Part shown: positions 1 to 8,695 of the stretch, piece after piece
Layout: the number at the start of each line of letters is the position of its first letter
Numbering within the stretch: the stretch's first letter is position 1
NCBI GenBank assembly: GCA_041574955.1
Contig: JBFGNS010000091.1
Coordinates: 1-17,797, forward strand
Reading direction: 5' to 3'
DNA: 17,797 bases
Origin: CALZJC01 sp041574955
GTDB taxonomy: Bacteria > Acidobacteriota > Thermoanaerobaculia > Multivoradales > JAHEKO01
Notes under the pieces: generated by a model
The model's input: the letters and a program-made list of their open reading frames with translations, nothing else
Databases searched by the model: none
What the model was told of the DNA's origin: nothing
Position numbers and translations under genes: made by a program

Positions 1-7
1 GGGGGAG

Positions 8-79
8 AGCGGTGACTGGATACTCAGCGTCACCCGTCATGCTCGGAGACGACAGTACCCTGAGTATCCTGTCACCGCT
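8..79. repeat. Hairpin in repeat copy 1 (20-bp stem, 32-nt loop)
   Basis: The left arm AGCGGTGACTGGATACTCAG (8-27) is the reverse complement of the right arm at 60-79 except for one central T-T mismatch (17 against 70), so 19 of 20 positions pair. The loop is 28-59. GGG at 2-4 could also pair with CCC at 83-85 beyond a short unpaired stretch. There is no T-rich run on either side, so a simple intrinsic terminator is unlikely. Confidence 0.85.
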
Positions 80-134
80 GGTCCCGGGGCTCGCTTCGAG
101 GCTGTCCCGAGAGAGGTCGGTGATGCCGGGGGAG

Positions 135-206
135 AGCGGTGACTGGATACTCAGCGTCACCCGTCATGCTCGGAGACGACGGTACCCTGAGTATCCTGTC
201 ACCGCT
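135..206. repeat. Hairpin in repeat copy 2 (20-bp stem, 32-nt loop)
   Basis: The arms at 135-154 and 187-206 are identical to those of copy 1, including the central T-T mismatch. Inside the loop CCGTC (161-165) pairs perfectly with GACGG (178-182), giving a small inner stem. In copy 1 the same inner stem has a C-A mismatch because of the base difference at position 54. The right arm contains the stop codon (199-201) of the minus-strand metalloprotease gene, so its mRNA would end in this folded element. Confidence 0.85.
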
Positions 207-2739
207 GGTCCGGCCCGCTGCAGCCGGTGAGCTCGAAGACGAGCGGGGAGGCGCCGATGGGTGAGCCCGGGGGCGGGGGCGGAGCGGGCGGCGGGTCGGA
301 GGCGGCCGGAGCGGGGCGGGTCAGGTGGCGCTCGACGGCCCGGGCCACGGCAGCGCGGTGGGCGCGCGCGGCCGGGTCGCCGGCGGTGGCGGCGGTCAGG
401 GTGCCGGCGAGCCGCGCCAGGCGCTCCTCCACCCGGGCGCGCACCGCCGGGCTGGGCGCGGTCGAAGCGAGGTCGATCATGCGGGCCACCAGCACCGACT
501 GGACGGTGCGCCGCAGCTCGGCGAGGCGGGGGGCCTCGGCGGCGGTCGCGAAGATCGCGCCGACCGCAGCGTCGAGCACCTCGGCAAGGCCGGGCAGATC
601 GGGCACGCGGCGGTGCTGGTCGACCAGCCGGGCGGCGCGCTCGGGCTGGAGCAGGACGCCGAGCGTCAGGTCGGCGGCGGTGGCGGCGGCGGCCAGCGCG
701 TCGAAGGCGGGGGCGGTGGCGCCGTCGAACAGCTCGCGGTTGGGACGGTAGCCGTACGGCCGCGGCAGCAGGAGCCGCAGAGCCTGCTCCGGAACGTCGA
801 GCGCGGCGGGCTCGACGGTGGCCAGCAGCGCCCCAAGCGCCCGCCGCTGGCGCACCGCCGGCAACGGCACGGCGAGGCCCTGGCCGTCGCCGCGCATCGC
901 GTAGCGGTAGTCGAGCCCCGCCACCACCTTGGCGGCCGCCTCGAGCTGGTAGCGGTGGCGCAGGTAGACCGTCGCGAACACCTCTTCGAGCAGCGCCAGC
1001 GGCTGCCCCGGCGCAACGTTGGCGGCGCCGAACCGCTCGAGGGCTCGCCGGCGCACCTCCATGTCGACCGCCAGCTGCTCCACCGGGTCGGCGCCGTTGT
1101 CCCACAGCGCGGCCAGCGGCTGGGCGGCGCCGGGCGGCCGGGCGTCGGCGTCGGACAGGAACACGCGGCCCTCGTCGAGTCCCTGGCGCACGATCGTCGC
1201 CAGCTCGGCCGCCTCGTCGGCGCCCGGCGCGAACTCGGTGTAGGCGTAGCGGATCGCCTGCACGTCCCACTCCCCCACCCCGACGGCGTAGGCCGCCGAA
1301 ACGTCGACGCCGCCGTCGGCCGCGGGGCGCACCAGCGGCGCCGGGTAGTCCATCACCGAGGCGCGGCCGTAGGTCGAGGCGGCGAAGTTGTGGGCCAGCC
1401 CCAGGGTGTGACCCACCTCGTGGGCCGCGAGCTGGCGGATGCGCGCCAGCGCCAGCTCGACCGGATCGTCGGCAGCGCCGCTGCCGGTGGCCGCGGTGCC
1501 GAGCAGCCCTTCGAACAGCAGCCGGTCCTGGCGCACCCTGAGCGAGCCCAGGCTGACGTGGCCCTTGATCCGCTCGCCGGTGAGCGGATCCACCACCCCG
1601 CCGCCGTACGACCAGCCGCGGGTCGAGCGGTGGACCCACTGGATGACGTTGAACCGCGCGTCGAGCGGGTGCTCGCCCTCGGGCAGCAGCTCGACGCGGT
1701 AGCCGTCCGCGAAGCCGGCGGCGGCGAACGCCTCCGCCCACCAGCCGGCGCCCTCGATCACCGCGCCGCGCACCGGCTCGGGGATCGCCGGGTCGACGTA
1801 GTAGACGATCGGCCGCCGCGCCGGCGAGGCCGGGTCCGCCGGATCCTCGCGCTCCAGCCGGTGGCGGATCACCCAGCGCTGCTCGAGCGGGGCGTCGAGC
1901 GGCGCGGCGTAGTCGGCGAACTGGATGGCCAGCGTGCCGGCCCGCGGGTCGAACTCGCGTGGCCGGTAGCCGGCGGGCGGCACCGCCAGCAGCGATTGGT
2001 GGAGCACCAGCGTCACCGCCTCGCCGGTCGGCGCCGTGGAGCGCACCAGGGGCCCCGGCTTGTCGCCGGCGAAGGTCAGCAGCGCCTCGAGCTCCAGGTT
2101 CTGCGGAAACGCCAGGCAGGCGTCCAGGTCGACCGCCGAGCGCTCGGGGTCGAGCCGGAACTCGCCCTGCTCCGCCTGGCGCAGCGCCTCGACGACACCG
2201 TGGGCGTCGCGCACGATGAAGCCGGTGAGATCGACCAGCGCTCGGCCGTCCTCGGCGGTGGCGGCGATCGGCGCCGCCCACAGCACCGAGGTGGCGAACG
2301 ACTCGCGCGTCGCCCGCCGCTCGGCCGTGGCGTCGGTCTGGGCCCGGTAGCTCAGGTTGAGCTCCTCGAGCACCGCTCGGCCTCCCAGCCGGCGGAGCTG
2401 CACCCGGCGCGCCCGGCCGAGCTGGCCCCGGTCGAGCCCCACGGGGTTCGAGCCCAGCCCGCTGACCAGCCCCTCGACGTACAGATACTCGCCGACCAGT
2501 CCGCGCGGACCGGTGGCCGCCGGCAGCTCCAGCCAGACCTTGCCCGCCTCCCGGTCGAGGTGCAGGTCGAGCAGGCCCGGGCGGGCCTCGAGCCCGGCCA
2601 GCCGTTCCTCGAAGCCGGGCGGCTCGCCGCTGTCCGGGCCACCGCCTTCCTGAGCGGCTTGCTGGGCGGCGACGGGTACGGCGGCCGTCAGGGCGGCGAC
2701 CAGCAACGGGGTGAGCGAGGAGAGGGCGGCGGTCTTCAT
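199..2739 (-). CDS. Secreted zinc-dependent metalloprotease (DUF5117/DUF4953 type)
   Basis: An 846-aa exported protease, close to the usual length of the family. Residues 1-26 form a signal peptide (short basic start, hydrophobic core, VAA before the likely cleavage site). The N-terminal part (about 40-250) matches the DUF5118/DUF5117 pattern, with GLGSNPVGLDRGQ at 95-107. The catalytic part has the zinc motif HEVGHTLGLAHN at 440-451, where the two His of HExxH and His450 would bind zinc and Glu441 would be the base; MDYP at 463-466 acts as the Met-turn. IVYYVDP (311-317) and IQWVHRSTRGWSYG (366-379) are also typical. The tail is proline-rich and ends with the family's PPGSPIG stretch. The ATG at 2739 is chosen because a signal peptide follows and GGGAG lies about 6 nt upstream. 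It is the last gene of the minus-strand run, 71 bp after the kinase. The last four codons lie in the hairpin repeat. Substrates are unknown; peptide scavenging is inferred. Confidence 0.93.
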   Translation of the reverse strand: MKTAALSSLTPLLVAALTAAVPVAAQQAAQEGGGPDSGEPPGFEERLAGLEARPGLLDLHLDREAGKVWLELPAATGPRGLVGEYLYVEGLVSGLGSNPVGLDRGQLGRARRVQLRRLGGRAVLEELNLSYRAQTDATAERRATRESFATSVLWAAPIAATAEDGRALVDLTGFIVRDAHGVVEALRQAEQGEFRLDPERSAVDLDACLAFPQNLELEALLTFAGDKPGPLVRSTAPTGEAVTLVLHQSLLAVPPAGYRPREFDPRAGTLAIQFADYAAPLDAPLEQRWVIRHRLEREDPADPASPARRPIVYYVDPAIPEPVRGAVIEGAGWWAEAFAAAGFADGYRVELLPEGEHPLDARFNVIQWVHRSTRGWSYGGGVVDPLTGERIKGHVSLGSLRVRQDRLLFEGLLGTAATGSGAADDPVELALARIRQLAAHEVGHTLGLAHNFAASTYGRASVMDYPAPLVRPAADGGVDVSAAYAVGVGEWDVQAIRYAYTEFAPGADEAAELATIVRQGLDEGRVFLSDADARPPGAAQPLAALWDNGADPVEQLAVDMEVRRRALERFGAANVAPGQPLALLEEVFATVYLRHRYQLEAAAKVVAGLDYRYAMRGDGQGLAVPLPAVRQRRALGALLATVEPAALDVPEQALRLLLPRPYGYRPNRELFDGATAPAFDALAAAATAADLTLGVLLQPERAARLVDQHRRVPDLPGLAEVLDAAVGAIFATAAEAPRLAELRRTVQSVLVARMIDLASTAPSPAVRARVEERLARLAGTLTAATAGDPAARAHRAAVARAVERHLTRPAPAASDPPPAPPPPPGSPIGASPLVFELTGCSGPDQR

Positions 2740-2810
2740 CGGCGGCTCCCGGAGTATTGGCTCGGTGGAGGGGTCTGTAAGGGGCGGTGAGGGAGAGGCC
2801 GCCGACGCTA

Positions 2811-5800
2811 TCAGCCGCCGCCGCCGGCGGCGCGTGCGCCGTTGCCGGCGGCCGTCCTGGCACGGCCGGCGCGCGGGTCGAGCGGCAGCCGGATGGCAAC
2901 CTCGAGGCCGCCGCCCCGCCGGTTGCGCGCCCCCACCGTCCCACCGTGGGCCTCCGCGATGCGGCGGGTGATCGGCAGGCCGAGCCCGGTGCCGGTGTCG
3001 TGGGTCGAGAAGTACGGGTCGAAGATTCGGCCGAGCTGACCGGGCGGCACGCCCGGCCCGCGGTCCGCCACCCGCACGACCGCCTCGCGCTCCCCCGCCT
3101 CGAGCGCCACCCGCACCTCGCCCCCCTCGCCGCTGGCACGCAGCGCGTTCTCGATCAGGTTGCGCAACGCGCGGCCGACCAGCTTGGCGTCGAACTCGAG
3201 CGGCAGCGACGCCGGCCCCGGGCCGAGCACCACCCGCACGCCGCGCGCCGGCGCCGCGGCGTACGCCTCGACCACCTCGGCGACGGTGGCTGCGAGGTCG
3301 CCCTGGCGCCGCTCGAGGCGCGGGATCCGGCTGTAGGTCGAGAACTCCATCGCGATGCCCTGCAGCTCGTCGACCTGCTCGAGGATGTTCTCGGTGCAGC
3401 GCTCGAAGATCTTCTCGAACTCCTCGCGGTGGTCGCGCCACACCTGGATCATGTGCTCGGCGGAGAGGCGGATCGGCGTCAGCGGGTTCTTGATCTCGTG
3501 CGCGATGATGCGGGCCATCTCGGCCCACGCCTCGAGCCGCTGGGCGCGCACCACCTCGGTCACGTCCTCGACCACCAGCAGCGCCGCCGGCTCGCCCTCG
3601 CCCGGCAGAGGTGCCCACACCATCGACCAGTCGCGGGCGTTGTCGGGGTCGTCACCCAGGCTGACGGTCTCCTGCCTTGGCCGGTGGCCGCCCGCCGCCA
3701 CGAAGCGGGCGACCGGCGCCAGCTCGGCCGCCGCCTCGAGCGGCCGGCCGACGCGCGCTCCCAGCAGCTCGGCGGCCAGCCGGTTGGCGAGCACCACCCG
3801 GCCGGCGGCGTCGAGCGACACCACCGCCGAGGTGATGTTCTCGACCATCAGCTCGACCACCTTCTTCTCGCGCGTCAGGCGCCGCCGCCCTTCGGCGATG
3901 CGCGCCGCCATGCTGTCGATCGCCTCGGCGAGGCTGGCCAGCTCGAGGTCGGACGGCTCGTAGCCGAGCTCGCTGGCGCCCTCGGCGATGCGCTGCGTAC
4001 CGCGGGCGATCTCGCCCAGCGGCTCGGTGAAGCCGCGCGCCAGCCGGGCGCCGAGCGCCGCCATCAGCAGCAGCACGGCGCTGGCGATGAGCGTCGCCCG
4101 CCGCCTGAGCGACGCGATCTCGGCCGCCACCTCCTCCTGCTGCGCCAGCAGCGGCACCGACAGCACCAGCCGCGGCCGGTCGAGCGCCACCCCCGGGATG
4201 CGCAGCGGCGCGTACAGCTCCAGGTAGTCGGCGCCGCCCACCCGGTTGATGCGTGACGCCCGCTCGCGCGAGCGCAGCAGCAGCCGGGCGTAGATCTCCC
4301 CCGGGATGCGCCCCGGCAGGAAGCCGGCGGTGAACAGCTCCGGCTTGCTCGACACGTAGATCTTGCTGCCCCAGTACAGGTTGACCTCGTGCCGCACCAC
4401 CCCGGCCAGCCACTCCAGCAGATCGTTGTCGAGCAGGGTGTCGATCACGAAGCCGGTGTCCAGGCTCAGCACGTACTCCCCCAGCACCCGCTGGGCGGAT
4501 TCGAGCGCCGCCTCGCCGGTGCCGCGCTGCGCGCGCTCGAGCCGCTCGCTGGCAAACCGCACGAACACCGCGCTCAGCACCAGCACCGGCAGCAGCAGCA
4601 GCAACCCGTAGACCGCCAGCAGGCGACGCGAGTAGTAGCGGAAGGCGCCGCCCAGGACCCGCACCGCGCGCCGCCGACCGCCGGCGGCGACGGCCAGGGC
4701 CAGCAAGACGGTCCCCACCGCCAGCGCGCTCAGCGCCGAGGCTCCCACCCGCTCGAGCGCCGCGGCTGTGCCGAGCCGCGGTAGGAAGAGCGCACGCACG
4801 CCGTCCGGGCCGGGCGCGGTGACCACCATCGCGCGGCCGGCGGGCGTGGCGACGACGTCGCGACCGCCGTCGCGCAGCTCAACCGGCAGCACCGGGCCCT
4901 CGCCCCACACGGTGTAGACCGGCACGCCGTCGGCGCGGTAGAGAGCGAACGAGGCCGGCGCCACCAGCTCGCCGCCGGGCGGGCCGAGAAACGCCCCGCC
5001 GCGCAGCAGGCGGGCGGCGAGATCGTCGAGCGGCAGCTCGGCGAGCCGGAAGCCCGGCCGCGGCCGCAGCCAGAACCTGGCCTCGCCCCACGCCCGGCCG
5101 CCCAGCAGCAGCGCGACGGCACCGCTCCGCTCGGTCTCGTCCCACAGCGGCAGGTACGGCTCGGGCCGGCGCAGCGGCGAGTCGTCGGGCAGCCCCTCGG
5201 CGGTCAGCGGCAGGCCGAAGTCGAAGCTCGATGGTGCGCCGGCGGCCGTCACCACGGTGAGCGCCGACAGCACGCCGCGCGTCGCCAGCGGCGAGTGGTG
5301 CCAGAGCTCGAAAGCGAGATCCTGGCGGTCCAGGACATCGGGATCCTGGAGCGCCAGCGCCGCCAGATCCACCCGCTCGAGGTAGGCCGTGACGTCGGCC
5401 GCCAGCGCTTCCAGCTCGAGCGCCGTCGGGGGTGCCAGCAGCGGCAGCAGCTCGGTCTCGAGATGGCTCCGGAGGTTGGCGCGGTAGCCGATCTCCCAGG
5501 CCACCGCCCCGATCAGCGCCGCCAGCAGCGACAGCACGGCCAGGGTGGCGGGCCGGCGACGAGCCGACCGCGCCGCCCAGCGGCCCGCCGCCCAGCCGCC
5601 GGCGACGAGCAGCGGCAGCGCCGCCGCCGCCAGGTCGTGGGCCGCCGCCGAGGCGAGCAGCGCGGCCAGTGCCAGCCACGCCCACCGCTCGACCCCGGAC
5701 CGTTCGCTGGCGGCCTCCCGGCCGGCGGCCAGGCCGAGCAGCCCGAACGCCACCGCCGCCAGCGCCAGTCGCACGGCCAGGTCCGACGGCCGGGCGGCGA

Positions 5801-6917
5801 GCGCCGTCGACAGGTCGATCGGCCCGCTCAGCGCCTGGCCGCCCCAGGCCACGCCCGCCGCCACCAGCGCGGCGACGGCGCCCCAGCCTTCAGCCCCGCC
5901 GCCCGACCGCAGCCGCCCCCGGCGCCAGCACACGGCGGCGAAGACCGCCGCCGCCGCCAGCGCCGCGGTGCGCGCCGGCGACACCCCCAGCGCCAGGCAG
6001 CCGACCGCCAGAGCGCTCAGCCCCTCGGGGCGCAGCGGCAGGTCGAGCAACGCGCCCTCGCCGAGCGGAGCCGCGCGCAGCACCACCACCAGGAGCGCCA
6101 GAGCCACCAGCAGCGCGGCCGCACGCCGCTGCCAGCCGGGCAGCAGGCGGGCCTTGCCGGCTGCCGGCGACGGCGGCTCGATAACCATGGTCGGCGCCCC
6201 GTCGAGCGGCACGCTGAGCAGCTCCGGCCTCACCGGCCCGGTGGAGGGCACCAGGGTCCACCGCAGCTGGCGCCCGCTGCCCGCCCCGCCCACCGCCGGC
6301 AGCCGGTCCGCCGACAGGCTGCGGCCGGCCACCAGCAGCCAGGGACGCCGCCCCTCGGTCAGCGGCTCGGCCCGCAGCAGGGTGACCGCGCTGAAGCCGG
6401 CGATGTGGGAGCGCCGGACACCCTGCAGGCTCTCGAAGGCGGGCTCGTGCAGCAGACCGGCCCCGGCCCAGGCGACGGCGGCGCCGTCGGCATCGGCCAG
6501 CAGCAGCGTGAGCTCGTCGCCGCCGCGCCGCTCGAGCAGGCGGGCCAGGCTCTCGAACGCCTCGAGCCGCGAGTCGTCGTCCGCCGGCAGCGGGCCCAGG
6601 CTCTCGGCGCCGGCCGCCACCACCGCATCGAGCTGGCGCCAGATCGCAGCATAGGCCTCGCCAGCCCGCTCGGCCAGCAGCTCGCCGCTCACCGGCCGGG
6701 CCACCGACGGCAGCGCGCCGGCCCCGATCAGCGCGGCGGCACCCAGCGCGGCGCCGGCCAGCAGCAGGCGGGCAAAGCGGGACGGCCGGGTGGAGAGCCA
6801 CCCGGCGGCGACCCCCACCACCGCCGCCACTCCCCACGGCCCCGGTACCAGGGTCGCGGCCGGCAGGCCGGCGGCGAGCCAGGGACGAACGCGGGCGGTG
6901 GACGGGGGCGAGCCCAT
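2811..6917 (-). CDS. Very large NtrY-like membrane sensor histidine kinase
   Basis: A 1368-aa membrane histidine kinase. The C-terminal half has NtrY layout: membrane segments near 725-746 and 764-786, an extracytoplasmic sensor region about 787-938, a third membrane helix about 940-958, HAMP (about 957-1012), PAS (about 1013-1122), then HisKA with phospho-acceptor His1140 in AHEIKNPLTPIRLSAEH. The ATPase domain shows the N box NLIENALRAS (1253-1262), DRGPGVP (1285-1291) and FDPYFSTHDTGTGLGL (1299-1314). NtrY proteins are usually about 700-750 aa. Here about 700 residues precede that core: two N-terminal hydrophobic segments (about 17-40 and 48-68), a soluble stretch to about 260, roughly seven or eight further hydrophobic helices to about 475, and a second soluble region at 480-720. 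It starts 33 bp after hutU, probably in one transcript; the start has no strong ribosome site. No response regulator is adjacent. The ligand is unknown; a role in nitrogen or amino-acid sensing is inferred. Confidence 0.9.
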   Translation of the reverse strand: MGSPPSTARVRPWLAAGLPAATLVPGPWGVAAVVGVAAGWLSTRPSRFARLLLAGAALGAAALIGAGALPSVARPVSGELLAERAGEAYAAIWRQLDAVVAAGAESLGPLPADDDSRLEAFESLARLLERRGGDELTLLLADADGAAVAWAGAGLLHEPAFESLQGVRRSHIAGFSAVTLLRAEPLTEGRRPWLLVAGRSLSADRLPAVGGAGSGRQLRWTLVPSTGPVRPELLSVPLDGAPTMVIEPPSPAAGKARLLPGWQRRAAALLVALALLVVVLRAAPLGEGALLDLPLRPEGLSALAVGCLALGVSPARTAALAAAAVFAAVCWRRGRLRSGGGAEGWGAVAALVAAGVAWGGQALSGPIDLSTALAARPSDLAVRLALAAVAFGLLGLAAGREAASERSGVERWAWLALAALLASAAAHDLAAAALPLLVAGGWAAGRWAARSARRRPATLAVLSLLAALIGAVAWEIGYRANLRSHLETELLPLLAPPTALELEALAADVTAYLERVDLAALALQDPDVLDRQDLAFELWHHSPLATRGVLSALTVVTAAGAPSSFDFGLPLTAEGLPDDSPLRRPEPYLPLWDETERSGAVALLLGGRAWGEARFWLRPRPGFRLAELPLDDLAARLLRGGAFLGPPGGELVAPASFALYRADGVPVYTVWGEGPVLPVELRDGGRDVVATPAGRAMVVTAPGPDGVRALFLPRLGTAAALERVGASALSALAVGTVLLALAVAAGGRRRAVRVLGGAFRYYSRRLLAVYGLLLLLPVLVLSAVFVRFASERLERAQRGTGEAALESAQRVLGEYVLSLDTGFVIDTLLDNDLLEWLAGVVRHEVNLYWGSKIYVSSKPELFTAGFLPGRIPGEIYARLLLRSRERASRINRVGGADYLELYAPLRIPGVALDRPRLVLSVPLLAQQEEVAAEIASLRRRATLIASAVLLLMAALGARLARGFTEPLGEIARGTQRIAEGASELGYEPSDLELASLAEAIDSMAARIAEGRRRLTREKKVVELMVENITSAVVSLDAAGRVVLANRLAAELLGARVGRPLEAAAELAPVARFVAAGGHRPRQETVSLGDDPDNARDWSMVWAPLPGEGEPAALLVVEDVTEVVRAQRLEAWAEMARIIAHEIKNPLTPIRLSAEHMIQVWRDHREEFEKIFERCTENILEQVDELQGIAMEFSTYSRIPRLERRQGDLAATVAEVVEAYAAAPARGVRVVLGPGPASLPLEFDAKLVGRALRNLIENALRASGEGGEVRVALEAGEREAVVRVADRGPGVPPGQLGRIFDPYFSTHDTGTGLGLPITRRIAEAHGGTVGARNRRGGGLEVAIRLPLDPRAGRARTAAGNGARAAGGGG

Positions 6918-6950
6918 GAGGGTCGGGTCGGCCTTGCGAGGCCCGCGGTC

Positions 6951-8624
6951 TCAGTCGCCGCCGAGCATCGGAATCCGGATGCCCGCCCGGCGAGCGCACT
7001 CCACGGCCTCGTCGTAGCCGGCGTCGGCGTGGCGGGCGACACCCAGACCGGGATCGCCCGTCAGCACCCTTTGCAAACGCGCTGCCGCCTCCTCGCTGCC
7101 GTCGCAGACGATCACCATGCCGGCGTGGATCGACAGCCCGATGCCGACTCCACCGCCGTGATGGACCGACACCCAGGTGGCACCGTTGACGGCGTTGAGC
7201 AGGGCGTTGAGCACCGGCCAGTCGGCGATCGCATCGGAGCCGTCGCGCATGCCCTCGGTCTCGCGGTTGGGCGACGCCACCGAGCCGCAGTCGAGGTGGT
7301 CGCGGCCGATGACGATCGGCGCCTTGACCCGGCCGCTGGCCACCAGCTCGTTGAACGCCCGCCCGGCGCGGGCGCGCTCGCCGTAGCCCAGCCAGCAGAT
7401 GCGCGACGGCAGGCCCTGGAACGCCACCCGCTCGCCGGCCAGCCGGATCCAGCGGGCGAGCGCCTGGTCCTCGGGGAACAGCTCGAGGATAGCCCGGTCG
7501 GTGGCCGCCAGGTCGTCGGGGTCGCCCGACAGCACCGCCCAGCGGAACGGGCCTTTGCCGGCACAGAACAGCGGCCGGATGAACAGCGGCACGAAGCCGC
7601 CGATGTCGAACGCCTCGGCGACGCCGGCGTCGCGCGCCTGCCCCCGCAGGTTGTTGCCGTAGTCGAAGGTGACGGCGCCCGCCTCCTGCAGCGCCAGCAT
7701 CAGCCGCACGTGCTCGGCCATCGACGCGCTGGACCGCCGGATGTAGCTCTCGGGGTCGGCCGCGCGCAGCTCGAGCGCCCGGGCGTACGGCAGCCCGTGC
7801 GGCACGTAGCCGTCGAGGGCGTCGTGCGCCGAGGTCTGGTCGGTCAGCACGTCCGGCACGAGGCCGCGTTCGACCAGCCGCGCCAGCAGGTCGACGGCGT
7901 TGGCCTCGACGCCGATCGACACCGCCCGCCGCGCGTCGCGCGCCGCCAGCGCCTCGTCGATGCCGGCGTCCAGCCCGTCGGCCAGCCGGTCCAGGTAGCG
8001 GGTGCTCAGCCGCCGCTCGATGCGCTGACGATCGACCTCGGCGACCAGGCAGACGCCCTCGTTCAGGGTCACCGCCAGCGGCTGGGCGCCGCCCATGCCG
8101 CCGAGCCCCGCGGTGACGGTCAGCCGGCCGGCGAGCGATCCGGAGAACCGCTGCCGGGCGCACTCGGCCAGCGTCTCGTAGGTACCCTGCAGGATGCCCT
8201 GGGTGCCGATGTAGATCCAGGAGCCGGCGGTCATCTGCCCGTACATCGTCAGCCCCAGACCTTCGAGCCTGCGGAACTCGTCGGCGGTGGCCCACGCGGG
8301 CACCAGCAGGGAGTTGGCGATCAGCACCCGCGGCGCGTCGCGGTGGCTCGGGAACACCGCCACCGGCTTGCCCGACTGCACCAGCAGGGTCTCTTCGTCC
8401 CCCAGCCGGCGCAGCTCGGCGACGATCGCCTCGTAACACCGCCAGTCGCGGGCCGCCTTGCCCGAGCCGCCGTAGACGATCAGCTCCTCCGGCCGCTCCG
8501 CCACCTCGGGGTCGAGGTTGTTCATCAGCATGCGCAGGGCCGCTTCCTGCTGCCAGCCCCGGCAGCTCAGCTCGGTACCGCGGGGCGCGCGCACCGTCCG
8601 CGGCCGCGTCTCTTGGAGGGTCAT
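6951..8624 (-). CDS. hutU: Urocanate hydratase (urocanase)
   Basis: A 557-aa urocanase, full length for the family. It adds water to urocanate, giving 4-imidazolone-5-propionate, the second step of histidine breakdown in the cytosol, with tightly bound NAD+. The start region APRGTELSCRGWQQEAAL (13-30) is typical. TAGLGGMGGAQP (171-182) is the NAD-binding glycine motif, and FQGLPSRICWLGYGER (402-417) is the urocanase signature holding the catalytic Cys410, at the same number as in the Pseudomonas enzyme. RDHLDCGSVASPNRETEGM (441-459) and VHHGGGVGIG (487-496) are also conserved. No key residue is missing. The ATG at 8624 is the only start that keeps the conserved N terminus; no clear Shine-Dalgarno sequence precedes it. 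It lies 71 bp downstream of hutH and 33 bp upstream of the kinase, on the same strand. hutI is not in the window. Confidence 0.98.
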   Translation of the reverse strand: MTLQETRPRTVRAPRGTELSCRGWQQEAALRMLMNNLDPEVAERPEELIVYGGSGKAARDWRCYEAIVAELRRLGDEETLLVQSGKPVAVFPSHRDAPRVLIANSLLVPAWATADEFRRLEGLGLTMYGQMTAGSWIYIGTQGILQGTYETLAECARQRFSGSLAGRLTVTAGLGGMGGAQPLAVTLNEGVCLVAEVDRQRIERRLSTRYLDRLADGLDAGIDEALAARDARRAVSIGVEANAVDLLARLVERGLVPDVLTDQTSAHDALDGYVPHGLPYARALELRAADPESYIRRSSASMAEHVRLMLALQEAGAVTFDYGNNLRGQARDAGVAEAFDIGGFVPLFIRPLFCAGKGPFRWAVLSGDPDDLAATDRAILELFPEDQALARWIRLAGERVAFQGLPSRICWLGYGERARAGRAFNELVASGRVKAPIVIGRDHLDCGSVASPNRETEGMRDGSDAIADWPVLNALLNAVNGATWVSVHHGGGVGIGLSIHAGMVIVCDGSEEAAARLQRVLTGDPGLGVARHADAGYDEAVECARRAGIRIPMLGGD

Positions 8625-8695
8625 GCGCCGATTCTACGGGATCGCGGGCGGCTGGGAGCCGCTTGCGGTCCCGCCGCCGGCGCCGCCGGCCGGCG

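Larger units (their letters stand above)
1..211. repeat. Two direct copies of an 84-bp palindromic element
   Basis: Copy 1 is 1-84 and copy 2 is 128-211, a period of 127 bp with 43 bp of unrelated sequence between them (85-127). The copies differ at one base only: A at 54 and G at 181. Identity stops sharply after 84 and 211. Since copy 1 begins at the window edge, the unit may be longer and the array may have more copies to the left. Each copy carries a long inverted repeat, listed separately. The right end of copy 2 overlaps the last four codons of the metalloprotease gene. No transposase lies next to it. It could be a non-autonomous mobile element, a dispersed intergenic palindrome family or a structured 3' RNA; the sequence alone does not decide. 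Confidence 0.9.

Noticed and set aside
1..211. CRISPR array or integron attC sites
   Set aside because: The repeats are 84 bp with only one 43-bp interval, far longer than CRISPR repeats, and no cas genes are present. The attC core motifs and an integrase are missing.
6930..6943. GGCCT/AGGCC hairpin between hutU and the kinase gene as a terminator or attenuator
   Set aside because: A 5-bp stem without a U run is expected by chance at this GC content; the 33-bp gap instead fits a continuous transcript.
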